Below, piece by piece: positions 44,100 to 54,327 of a DNA stretch of 64,000 nucleotides. A model generated the notes under the pieces. That model did no database searches, was not told the origin of the DNA, and saw nothing but the letters and a program-made list of their open reading frames with translations. This DNA is from Hymenopellis radicata (Eukaryota; Basidiomycota; Agaricomycetes; Agaricales; Physalacriaceae). Location: the NCBI GenBank assembly GCA_015501595.1, contig JADNRX010000057.1, positions 1 to 64,000 of the forward strand, written 5' to 3'. Position 1 is the first letter of the stretch. Each line of letters starts with the position of its first letter. The translations under genes were made by a program, and so were the position numbers.

Positions 44100-47000
44100 A
44101 TTGTAACCAAACAACAATTACCGAATGTGGCAGACAATGGGCAAGAAATGGGCCACAATGAGTTTCCTGTTGTGGTCAGTGGACTGTGGACGACAATGCG
44201 ACCCTAGGGCCTTTGCGACTCCTCCCAAAAGACCACGAGTTCATAGAAGCGGACAAACACTCCAAGAATGAGTGCTCCGTCAAGTTGATTCGAGTTCCTA
44301 AAGAAGGCTTCTAAGCCTCCAACTTCTGAATACCTTGTTTTGACAACTTGAACGTATACCAGTCGTTCCGTGACCGCTGTAACCGATTGGTACCAGGGAC
44401 AAAATACAAGCGGCATTTGTACATATCATTAAGATGTGGATGGGATGAAAATCCTATGAGAATTGTCGTCAGCGTGTGTATTTTGGAGCCAGAACGCGTC
44501 CTACTGTTTACACGATTATAAGAAAGCGCCACTTTAAGATGAGGCCGTACGTTTAAGGTACATGATTCACGACACAACCTTGGACACCTGCAGCTCAAAA
44601 GGGTCAATAAGCCTAAAGTGGTGTTGAGAGGCAGGATGGAAGAACGACGCGCAGCCAAAAGCGGAAGTTGAAACTTGAAAGCCTTCGGCCCAAATTAAGC
44701 CGATGTCCCGAACAGCGAACTGTCACGATCGCGACATCTCAGCGCCTTGAAGATTTCACGCAGACTAAGAAAGTGGTGATACTCTGTTTCGATTCAAGGA
44801 TTTCGATTTGATGCGCGACTCGCTCTGGGACAGCCGACAGGCGTCTCGTTTTTAAAACGGCATCCACGATCTTTGACATTATCGAACAAACAGAACGCGC
44901 GCTACAGACACTACCAGATCAAGCAGGTCAGTGACTGTATATCACATTTCAGCGGGCTTCGCGGCCTTATCGATCCAAACAGATGTTCCTCTATGCATCA
45001 ATATCTCAACTGAACATTGCAGTCTTCTCAAGGATCGCTCGGGCTCTGTTTCAAGGGTCGGGAATCTCAGCAGTTGGCATCAGCATCTTGAGTTCCTAAT
45101 CCTCAACGCCTCGCTCTCAAAATGCCACCGATTGTACAGCCTTCGAACTAAGGTGGTAAAGGTATGGATTTGCAGACGTCCCGAGGTTCCCCTGTAAACC
45201 AGCTCTAACCATCCACGTTTTGGTACGCGTTTGTCGGGCCCGTGCTAGCATTGGATATTTCCTCTTGTAGGACTCGCACTGTGGCAAATCGACTCCGGGT
45301 TCGGTGGACGCGGATTCTACCATCTGCGCACGCGACTGCGCACGGATAGTCACCCGCTACTACTTATGTGCATATTAACGGGTAAGCGTCGGGGATTCGA
45401 TACGTGTTTCGCGCCACCTCTTGCCTTCATTTGGTAGAGGCGTACACACGATATTCCCCAGTTTTCACATCGGTATTCGGCGGCGAAAATTTTCAGGGAT
45501 TGGTCGCAGAACATACATAGCACAGAATGATGGGGGAATCAGGAATGGTCACGATGTCGCGACGTGCCTCATAACGTGCAGACTCTCAAGTAAGCCCTTC
45601 GGAGAAAACGTGTACATGACCGCTCTTAAGGCCCACAAGCGAATGACCTATCATCTATGATATCCATGGTGGTAACACATGTTTATCGTAAGCCCTTGAT
45701 GCTCGCATTGTTTCAATGGCCGCTCAAACTAACGATTTTTGGCCACAGGCTCTTAACGTGAGGCCAGAACGCGCTTCGGCAGTGTTTACTGCGATTAGCG
45801 GTGCGTTCAGAACAATTGTCAACCCTATTGGACGCATGAGCGATGGACAGATGCGCCAACACAGCTATGCGCAATACAGTCTATTATATCTGCGTCCTTG
45901 GCGATATCTGTTCGTTTCAGTGATCTTCCGATTACGAGATATCAGTTTGTGCTTGATTCCGAGCTAAGGAAAGTCTCTCACGAATGTGCTGAGGCAAAGT
46001 GCTTGTTGCCACCGCCCAACACACAACTGCACATTCCACCTGTCGAGATCACGATGCTCCCTAGACTCGGAAGCTGTCAGAAGCAGTCGTCTGTTCAGAA
46101 ATATGAACACGGGGGTCCACTCTCGTCACCCGCTGAGCCTCGTTGCCTCTGATGATCTTCTGAATGACCGACCGGGATTTCGAATGCCCGCGCCACCGCC
46201 ACCATCAACTAATTCAACAAGTCGATGTAAGTAATGATTATCACTGATTTCCGGCGTCGCACTCGTCAGATATTAGAGTTATTGACAGGTACGTCAACGT
46301 CCATTCGAGTACCTTGCTGGCGGCGGGATGACCCCGAAAGGCATTGGTGCCACAGAGTAAGTTGGCGCGCACACTCACGTTTCGACTACCTCGTTTCCGG
46401 CTTCTCTCCTGCCAGTGAGCATTACGACGTCGAAAGGAATCCATTCTAGCACATGACCGGTTCCGCGAACCACCAATACGCCTTTTCACAAGGAAGTATG
46501 TAACAACGACCAACTTCGACGCATTAATTGATGTCCCCCCAACCTCCGTGGAACTTTGTTCATGTCACAACCTAACGTGATTGCGCTAATTGATTCACAC
46601 TTCGTCAGAAAACAGATTCGTCCAGAACCGACCCTCGGCCATCCTCCTCTTCTTTGGGCTGCTCTGTCTGCGTAAGTCAACCCATGCGAGACAGCCGGTC
46701 ATTATGGGAGGTCTCAGTCAATCCTCTGATCACCTTCAATTCAAACCATGCCTAAAAATTCATCAACACGCTCCGGTAGTGACAAGCATTTGGTCCGACC
46801 ATCATGGACGCAAGGAATCCTCGGGCCGTTTAGAGTTTAGTTAAAATTTATGGGGACTTTGCAAGCGTGTAGCCCGCAGATTGGTTGGTGCATCGGTGAA
46901 ATATTTGGCTGGATGTCTAGCCCTTTCGCCGAGGACAACGCAAATACAGAAGTTGCCAGGCTTCCGTAAGTACTTCGTGCAGGGTGTGGAGATCGTATGG

Positions 47001-47195
47001 ACCCTGAATTGATAGCTGCCGGATAGGGAAGGTAGGAGGTAAGGCACGGGCAACCCTTGGAAAAGGACAGTGACTTAAGTTACATACCTGGACTGCCTTC
47101 CCGTGATTGATTCGCCTCTGCCAGAGTATGAAAGGCGCCCTTTTCGTTTCATGGTAGCTTTCCTTCCCTTTCTCTCCGCAAAACTGCCAATGTCC
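44100..47195. other. 3 kb without a recognised gene
   Basis: Weakly coding stretches (44930-45190; 45716-45860 reading PERASAVFTAISGAFRTIV; 45900-46150 reading LPITRYQFVLDSELRKVS) may be exons of an unrecognised gene or relics. They do not join into a model I can defend. The last ~90 nt before 47196 hold the leader of the G-alpha gene. Confidence 0.3.
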
Positions 47196-49396
47196 ATGGC
47201 CGGGAGCTCCTTCGACGAGGACCCATTAACGTTGGCGCTAGCACCCCCGCTCGACGAAACCCCCGAGCAGCGTCTGGCTAGGGAGCAGGACGAGGAGAGC
47301 AGCAAGAGACGCAGGTGCGCCCACAGCTGTACACACCTGCCCTGACTCTGACAGCTGCCCTAGCGATGAAATCGATGACCAGCTTCGGCGGGAACGCGAA
47401 GCAGAGAGGAAGAAGAAGCGGCCTGTCAAACTATTGCTCCTAGGTCGGTTCCCTGTCCGTTTAATGGTTCAATTTCCACATTGTTTCCGTTTACAGGCCA
47501 GAGCGAGAGTGGAAAGACCGCGACATTAAAAAGTAAGTTCTCCCTCCCTCAAGTGCGCGCATCTAACCATCGGTATTAGACTTCCAACTCACTTATGCCA
47601 GCCGCGAATGGACCGAAGAACGCCTGATGTGGCGGTCTGTGATCGTGTTCAACCTCGTCCGCAATGTCAATGATGTATTAGACGACCTAGCCCAACAAAT
47701 GGCTGTCACTGCACATCCGCGGAGCAGCACAGAGAGCGCCAGCAGCGACGACTCGGACGACTCTGGCGCCAGCAACCGCGTCGTCCACCCCAGAAGCGGC
47801 TCCCCACTCAAATTCAAGGAGAAGCACCGTCTGCTCAAACAGCGCCTCAGCCCCCTCCGCCGTATCCAAGCCGACCTCGAGCACACTCTTGGAAACGCGG
47901 CTATAGAACTCAAGTCGACGGATATCATGACCGCGGCGCCCTTCGGCGAGAAGAAATCGCACGAGTTCTCAATACACGCTACGAACGGGTGGAAGTCGGC
48001 CTTTGATAAGCTCAAGTCTCTACGGGGACGCCCCGATCTCGGTTCCTCACTCCAGGAAATGAGGGATGCGGAGAATGACATCCTCGATGTCGTATCTGGC
48101 TGCCGGGATGACATGGCTGCCCTCTGGATGGACACCACTGTCCGGGAGATGCTCGGTCGGCGAAAACACAGAATAGAGGATTCTCCCGGCTTGTGCGTTC
48201 CTCCGTCCTCCCCCCACCCACGCTATCAGTCGCTGATGGTTATTTTTACAGCTTTTTGGACGAGGTGGAACGTATCGCGGTGCCCGATTACACACCGACA
48301 GACGATGATATAATTCGTTCTCGCTTGCGAACGCTGGGTGTACAGGAATATCGATTCATATTTGATCATGGTATCTCACTCGCGCGCTGCAATCGTTTTC
48401 CGGGCTGACCCTGTGCCCAGGTCGAACGGTAGGACAAGAGTGGAGATTATATGATGTCGGTGGAACGCGAAGTAGCGTAAGTTCTCCGCCTTCTCCACCC
48501 CTTGCAAGAATCTGACCGCTGTCAGCGTGCTGCCTGGTACCCTTACTTCGACGATGGTAAGCCTTTCGGAGCCTTATTGTGAACGCTTATTCATTCTCGG
48601 CTCCATTTAGTCGACGCAATTATATTCCTTGCGTGAGTTCTCGAATCCCCACTCAATGAGATTTACATTGACCGGAGCTTCTCTAGACCCAGTACGCTCC
48701 TTCATCCCTTTTCGTCCACCGTTTCATAGTAATCGCCGCCTTAGTATCATGCTTCGATGAGAAACTGGCTGAAGGTTTGCTCCCGCTCCATCTCATTTCG
48801 TGATGTTGCTTATTCCCCAGACCGCCGCGTGAACCGCTTAGAAGACAGCTACATGTTATGGAAATCGGTCATTTCTTGTAAATTACTCTCACGAACGCAG
48901 GTACGCACGCCAAGCCATCCGCCACCTTCCACCCTCGTCGCTAACGTCCCCACCAGATCATTCTCTTCCTCAACAAATGCGACCTGTTACAAAACAAGCT
49001 AAACCGCGGCGTCAGAATCAGGGACTACGTGCCTAGCTTCTCAGACCGCGCGAATAATCTGTCCACAGCGACTAAATGTGCGTTGCGACTCATCAGGTTC
49101 ATGATCGTGGCGCTGACTAGCGCGTATAGACTTCCAACAGCACTTTAGGGAAATCCTGAAGCAGAACTCGCCTGTTCAGCGACCGTTCTATGTCCATCTC
49201 ACATCTGTCGTTGTCCGTCGCTTCTTTCCCCCTTCCTCCGTGCTTCTCATCACCTCTATTCATAGGACACACGAAGTACAGCAGTCACGCTCGGAGCAGG
49301 TAAGCCTGCCGCCTCTCGAAAGCTCCACCATCTCATGTCTCCACAGTCGAGGAATCAATCCTACGTGACCATCTTCGCCGAGCTGACCTCATGTGA
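47196..49396 (+). CDS. Atypical heterotrimeric G-protein alpha subunit
   Basis: Fifteen exons: 47196-47314, 47364-47443, 47497-47532, 47580-48192, 48252-48370, 48421-48476, 48526-48556, 48611-48632, 48687-48691, 48745-48774, 48821-48900, 48957-49077, 49130-49212, 49266-49299 and 49347-49396. They give 492 aa, well above the usual ~355. Motifs: P-loop GQSESGKT (67-74), switch I RSRLRTLGV, switch II DVGGTRSSR with Thr338 where Gln is normal, FLNKCD (402-406) and a TSVVDT G5-like loop. About 100 extra residues, with a Ser/Asp-rich run SASSDDSDDSG, lie in the helical domain. The N-terminus MAGSSFDEDP lacks Met-Gly-Cys, so N-myristoylation is not expected. Exon 9 is only 5 nt. The Gln-to-Thr change predicts weak GTP hydrolysis. 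Such long paralogues are known in basidiomycetes; receptor and effector are unknown. Confidence 0.88.
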
Positions 49397-49862
49397 TATA
49401 TTTATCCTTATATGCTTCATTTATATGGTTATACTACTGGAGAGATACCTTATTGGAACGTACATGTATTTCCTTGCGCCACGTTTTTGTATTTTCACCC
49501 CCAACATATTGTTTTACACTAAATTATGCGGTTACATGTGTCATGTATTCTGTAGTACTCTTCTCAATCATCCTTCTGCCGTGACATCCATGCATTCTGC
49601 ACATTAACTTTGTAACTTGTCTGCATCCCTTGAAAGGATCGGGTCCGACTTCTGATGTGCGGAGGGAGAATCAAGGGAGAATCCCGAGGGACATTACAAC
49701 TTCAAGGCACCGGAACAGACATCGAAAATGAAATCCTCATCGCACTGACGCGCACAAAGCAGGCGAGGAGAAAGTAAGTTGTTATAATCCACAGCATCTA
49801 CAAGCTTGTAGTCGACACGAAAAGACAATCCATAACGATACATCGAAAATCCTTGGCCTTTG
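49397..49862. other. 3' flanks of convergent genes
   Basis: No gene; AT-rich stretch at 49400-49560 directly after the G-alpha stop, a likely polyadenylation zone. Confidence 0.35.
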
Positions 49863-52193
49863 TTATTGTGCCCGCTCTGATGAACTCGGCCTCAGCATCG
49901 GGCTGGCCAGTCCCCGTTCCACGCGGCTGTCCACCCCAGCGCCGCCGACCACAGGTCCATGGCCATGGCTTCCCAGTTCGACTTCTTGCCCTGACCCTTC
50001 GCCATCATCCTCGCTCTCTACAGGCGTATCCAGCGCACTCGCAGGCACACTGCTCCCATTCATGCCCCGCCGCGCTCTCCGTGCGTGGAACGTGCGGCTC
50101 GCAGTCGCATTAGAGAAGAGCGGTAACAGATAACGCTCATCTAGCGTCTGGAACCACTTTCCATCTTCACCGAGCACACTGCCTGACTGCTGTTGCTGCG
50201 GCGGCGGAGGATGCGTGGGCTGCTGCATCGAACTTGGTGCCATAGGAAGAACGTCTCCGGCATCAGATTCGAGAGAGTCAGAAGATGAGGTGGAGAACAC
50301 GCCGTGTCCTAAAGGAGAATTCTGCGCCTGGTGGTTAAAGTTTCTCGGCATGTAATGAGAACCAAGTTGAGCAGCACGCTGCGCATAAGACTGGTTCTGC
50401 GGTACGAGGTAGCTTGAAGCCTCGTCGTCAGCGTAGCGGCCCCACCGTCCAGACCCGTTAGACGCGCGGCGGCTGAGCCACGGAGTGCGCCCACCCAACG
50501 TGGTCTCCTCGTCTTCGTCGCTGCTCGCAGCCTCGTCTTCCACCCCAGTACGTATTCCTAAGACCTCCAACATGCGTGCAGTGGTACCACCGAAGATGAT
50601 CACCGTGAGCACCACCACGACAAGAACAGTCGTGCGCAGAATTTCACGGTTCTCGCCCTTGAATCCTGCGGCGAGTGCGACTCCCACTGCACCTCGAAGC
50701 CCGGCCCAAAAGAGCATCATCTGATAGGAGTGGGGAAGCTCTTCGGTCCTCTGGCCTCTTGCATGTTTGTGGAAGAAGTTGATGGCCTCCGAGAGGGGGA
50801 AGACCGCTGCGTAACGCGTGAATATGACAGCTACAGTGGTGATAGTAATGAAAAGAGGTTTGACGTAGTTGGTTACTCGTTCACTGGTGGGAGAGCTGGT
50901 GAAGAGCGACATGCCGAGGTAGATAAAGATGAAATTCTCGGATAATTGCGCGAGGGTGGAGAATATGTATTTGGACGACCTCTGGGTTCGGCGCGACATC
51001 GTGTGGTATGCGTAGTGTTTGAGCGTTATTCCGCAGAAGAGGAGAGAGACGATCCCGACATGCCTGTCCCATTGGAAAAGAAATAGCATGTGTACGCGGA
51101 AAGTGCGACGAGACACGATTCTATGCCGGATAGAGGTTCAGAGAGGAATGTTTTAGTAGGAGCGACATGGCTAGGCCAAATGCGACACCCATGGCCATTG
51201 AGACGCTGAATGAGAGCAGGAAAATGCCAATTCCATGGAAGATGGAGGACAGATAGACATCAGTCCCATGGAACTGTGAAAGAGTCCTGGTGCCAATGAG
51301 TGGGAGTAAAACGGGAGCGAGAATATTACATACTCGTACATAACGATACTGACAGCATCGTTCAACAAACTCTCGCCAAAGATAACGGTGTATAGCTTTG
51401 GGTCGACCTTGTATTGATTGAATATAGCGAGGATGGTGACCGGATCTGTCGCGGACAGTGTTGACCCGAAAATTAGGCATTCCAATAGGGTAATATCCAG
51501 TGACTCTAATCCGAGAAACGAATAAATATACACAAGAACCCTGTTCTGCAAGTGATCAATTGCGTGGCAGTTCATGGCAACTGGTCTGCATACCCCACAC
51601 CGACAGCGGAAATGAAGGTCCCGAGGAATGCGAAGGTGAGGATTGAACCGAAATTGCGGAAGAAGTTTTCCTAACGATTGTTAACAAAAGTGTTAACAGC
51701 GATTGCACGGTTTGCTCACCTGCTTAAGCTCATAACCGGAATTCAGGATAATAGGCGGCAATAACAGATTGAAGAACAATGTATGTTTGAATGTCTACTA
51801 GCGCGTCAGTACCAGGTAATCATGCCAGCGCAGCGCGTCACTCACCAGCATTTCCCTAATCATTGTCCCCGGAGCCAGTCGAACAATTAGGCCGACCGCC
51901 ATACCCGCAAAGATGGACACAAGGGTCTCGTGAACGGCTCTTATCCGCTTTATTTGCAGGTAGTACGACGTCCACAGAGACAGTACCAACAGCATGCAGA
52001 CGAGAAACAGCGACCACGACGAGTAGAATTCCTCGTCTTCAGCCACGGGGCTCGGGGATGCAGACGTGGCCATCGCCAGGACCGTTGGGTTCCGAGTCGT
52101 ATGGACATTGTGGAGAACGTCGGCAACGATGGGCGGCGTCGTTGTGCTTGTTGAGGTCGAAGTCGCCGCAGAAGGAAAGCCAGATGCTGACAT
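49863..52193 (-). CDS. NHX1: Endosomal Na+/H+ exchanger of the NHX1/NHE6-9 type, with two apparent frameshifts
   Basis: Exons 51846-52193, 51720-51794, 51594-51670, 51334-51540 and 51286 down to 49863. Motifs of the CPA1 exchanger: FFNLLLPPIILNSGYELK, FGSILTFAFLGTFISAVGVG, then the signature FGSTLSATDPVTILAIFNQY with FGESLLNDAVSIVMYE. Further on are SGIVSLLFCGITLKHYAYH, FIFIYLGMSLF and the GLRGAVGVALA helix. The Ser/Pro-rich cytosolic tail is ~200 residues. NHX1 exchanges Na+/K+ for H+ in late endosomes and vacuoles. In the last exon the frame must change twice: near 51123-51130 (between NLYP and ESCLVAL) and at 51053-51056 (between MSG and IVSLLF). Each looks like a missing base in a G/C run, so the copy is either a recent pseudogene or has sequence errors. 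Confidence 0.8.
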
Positions 52194-52611
52194 AATCTTT
52201 CACGCGATGTGGACCCCAAAATGGGCATGCGTCTTACGTGGTCTCGATCATCACCTTCCACGTCGGTATCCCGCCTTTCCAAACTAGGTAGGCTGAAAAC
52301 TGAAGATGGCCGGAAATGGCGGCAGGTGGTCGATTCTCTTTTGGCGGATAAGTTATAACTCGTTTATTTGGCCTTCGGATCAAGAATAAGGAGGGCGCCT
52401 TTCTGAATGGCCCTTGTGATCAAGCATCCACGATGGGCTCCATTCATATGCCAGATACAGAGCAGCCCCTGAGTTGCCTGTCAGTCTCCGCCACATTCAA
52501 GCTCCAACCTCCCAGTACGCGCGTGTTTCCCTCTATTTTCCATATTTCCTGATTCCTAGCATGATAGGCGACGATAACTCCTTGTTCATGGCCAGTTGAA
52601 TAGATCAGGTC
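52194..52611. other. Promoter side of the exchanger gene; no gene
   Basis: No coding signal beyond short frames on either strand. Confidence 0.3.
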
Positions 52612-52623
52612 TTGACAATACCT

Positions 52624-53313
52624 ATGTGCGTAACCCCCAACGATAGACCATCTCAAACAATAAGCTCACCCCATATAATAGACTTTAATCGCGACTACAC
52701 CGCGCGCAACACGATTCCGCGAGATACCCTACCTTGTTCGTCAATGCTCTCATACAACTTTCCTTCTACTGACCTGCAATGTAGAATGCACTATCAACAT
52801 GTCGTCCTCGAGTGTGACTCGTTGTACATATGTACTGTCCAGCTGGCTACTGGCGCGTTCCACTGGGCCATAATTCTTACCGACGACAAAGCGCGTGCGA
52901 TCCGCCATCATTGGTACCAGGTTGCAGGCAAACCATATGCCGAGACCTACGGCTCCCAGGTCATAACCCCCGCTACGCGAACGGGGAACAGCGCAGTCCT
53001 CGGCTACTACAAGCTCGCAGGCTACGTTCCCTGCCCAGATTTCGTTGAAGTCTGCCGTAATGTCTTCACCAGTCACGCTACCGTCGACCAGAATCGCGCT
53101 AGGGGGATGACTTGTCGGACATGGATCCTACACGTTCTCAAAGGACTTTACATCAGAGGATCGTTCCCTAAGCGCAAGCAGACCCCCACCGAGTTCATCG
53201 ATGCCGTAGAAGCGCAGATAAAGACTAGGAGTACGCAGGCGGACAACACATTTTTATCACTCTTCTACCAATCTCTATCGCATCAATACCTGCCACCTGT
53301 CATATCGCTGTAA
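52624..53313 (+). CDS. Unrecognised protein, possible permuted papain-like fold
   Basis: Single open frame, up to 229 aa from the ATG at 52624. A later ATG at 52789 would start at MHYQHVVLE and keep all of the conserved-looking part. Order of features: a strand ending in FHWAIILTD (His), HHWYQVAGKPYAETYG, a strand TGNSAVLGYYKLAGYVP, then GMTCRTWILHVLKGL (Cys), and a helical tail. A His strand before a Cys-bearing helix is the order of circularly permuted NlpC/P60 or PPPDE-type papain-like proteins. This is a pattern impression, not an identification. It lies between the exchanger and a kinase-like gene with no evident link. Confidence 0.45.
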   Translation: MCVTPNDRPSQTISSPHIIDFNRDYTARNTIPRDTLPCSSMLSYNFPSTDLQCRMHYQHVVLECDSLYICTVQLATGAFHWAIILTDDKARAIRHHWYQVAGKPYAETYGSQVITPATRTGNSAVLGYYKLAGYVPCPDFVEVCRNVFTSHATVDQNRARGMTCRTWILHVLKGLYIRGSFPKRKQTPTEFIDAVEAQIKTRSTQADNTFLSLFYQSLSHQYLPPVISL

Positions 53314-53496
53314 GCCTAATGCTTGCCATTTTATTTCCTGTATCACCACATTATACCTATAATTACACCCACAGAGCTACACATTGTACCTATACAGTCA
53401 CTTCAGCAGCAGACTTACTGCTACAAGTTGTTCCAAGAGAAATGAGTCCAATTTTGATCTATATGTACATGCTTAATAACTAATAAATACACCAAA

Positions 53497-54327
53497 TCAC
53501 AGTGGATATGTGATTAAACCCAAAGAAATGTCATAGACTGCTTCAACATCGGCGTCAATCTTCTTCTCCTTCCAAAACGCCCACCAATCAAACGTTACAC
53601 CATGCATATACGCGTTGCGGAACATATGCAGCTGCCAGTGCCTGGGTAACCAGCCCGAATCCTCCCAGTCCACTATGCCACTGAGATGACCGTCTTTAAC
53701 AAGAATATTCTGCAACCGCAGATCTGTGTGCACCCATGTCACTGGGTCGCCCGCAAGACGCTCAAGCGCGGCTGGGTCAGTGTCCGCGAGGAACTGATCC
53801 AAGCCTTTGAAGGTCATGAGCGCGTAGCAATGGAGCGTCGAGGGGAACGTCGCCGCGAGGTTGGAATGTAGTGTCATGGGGTTGGGCAGTCCATGCCCGC
53901 TGGCACTGCACATCACGCGTCCTTCAAAGCATGCGGGCTGGCGGATCTCCCAGAGAGATTCCAGGAAGGTCAGCACCTCCTCTGCGACGACATGTAGCTG
54001 GTTGGCAGGAAGCGGCTGATCGAGGAGGGTTTCCCCTGGAAGTTTGGTCATGAGAGTGTACGCGGCGTCTCCGACGACGAACGAGTCAAGTAGGCGGGGA
54101 ATAGGGAGGCTCGGACGCGCTTTGTTGAGGAACCGGAGGGCGTCTGCCTCTGTGCTCTCGGTGCGCAGCGTTTTCTTCATCACAATGGGGATACCGAAGC
54201 GGAATAAACGGACTTTATGCAACGCCTCGTGTTCTCGCTCGGTCGTGAGAAGAGTGTAGAACGCCAGCTTTAGACCGGCCCATAAAAATGAAAAGAAGGA
54301 AGTGCGCGGCTGCGCGTGAGGTATCAT
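53497..54327 (-). CDS. Aminoglycoside-phosphotransferase-fold (APH) kinase-like protein
   Basis: Intronless, 276 aa, start MIPHAQPRTSFF. The APH signature is complete: WVHTDLRLQNILV with His200, Asp202 and Asn207, and GIVDWEDSGW with Asp220. LPGETLLDQPLP matches the hinge region, and a Lys (VMKKTLRTES) before an acidic helix fits the ATP-binding part. The fold phosphorylates small molecules (choline, sugars, aminoglycoside-like compounds). Fungi carry dozens of uncharacterised paralogues, and the substrate cannot be told from sequence. The catalytic residues look intact, so an active enzyme is likely. Confidence 0.85.
   Translation of the reverse strand: MIPHAQPRTSFFSFLWAGLKLAFYTLLTTEREHEALHKVRLFRFGIPIVMKKTLRTESTEADALRFLNKARPSLPIPRLLDSFVVGDAAYTLMTKLPGETLLDQPLPANQLHVVAEEVLTFLESLWEIRQPACFEGRVMCSASGHGLPNPMTLHSNLAATFPSTLHCYALMTFKGLDQFLADTDPAALERLAGDPVTWVHTDLRLQNILVKDGHLSGIVDWEDSGWLPRHWQLHMFRNAYMHGVTFDWWAFWKEKKIDADVEAVYDISLGLITYPL

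Noticed and set aside
45716..46450. A gene between the WD40 and G-alpha genes
   Set aside because: Some stretches look coding but no splice chain without frame conflict and no family motif was found.
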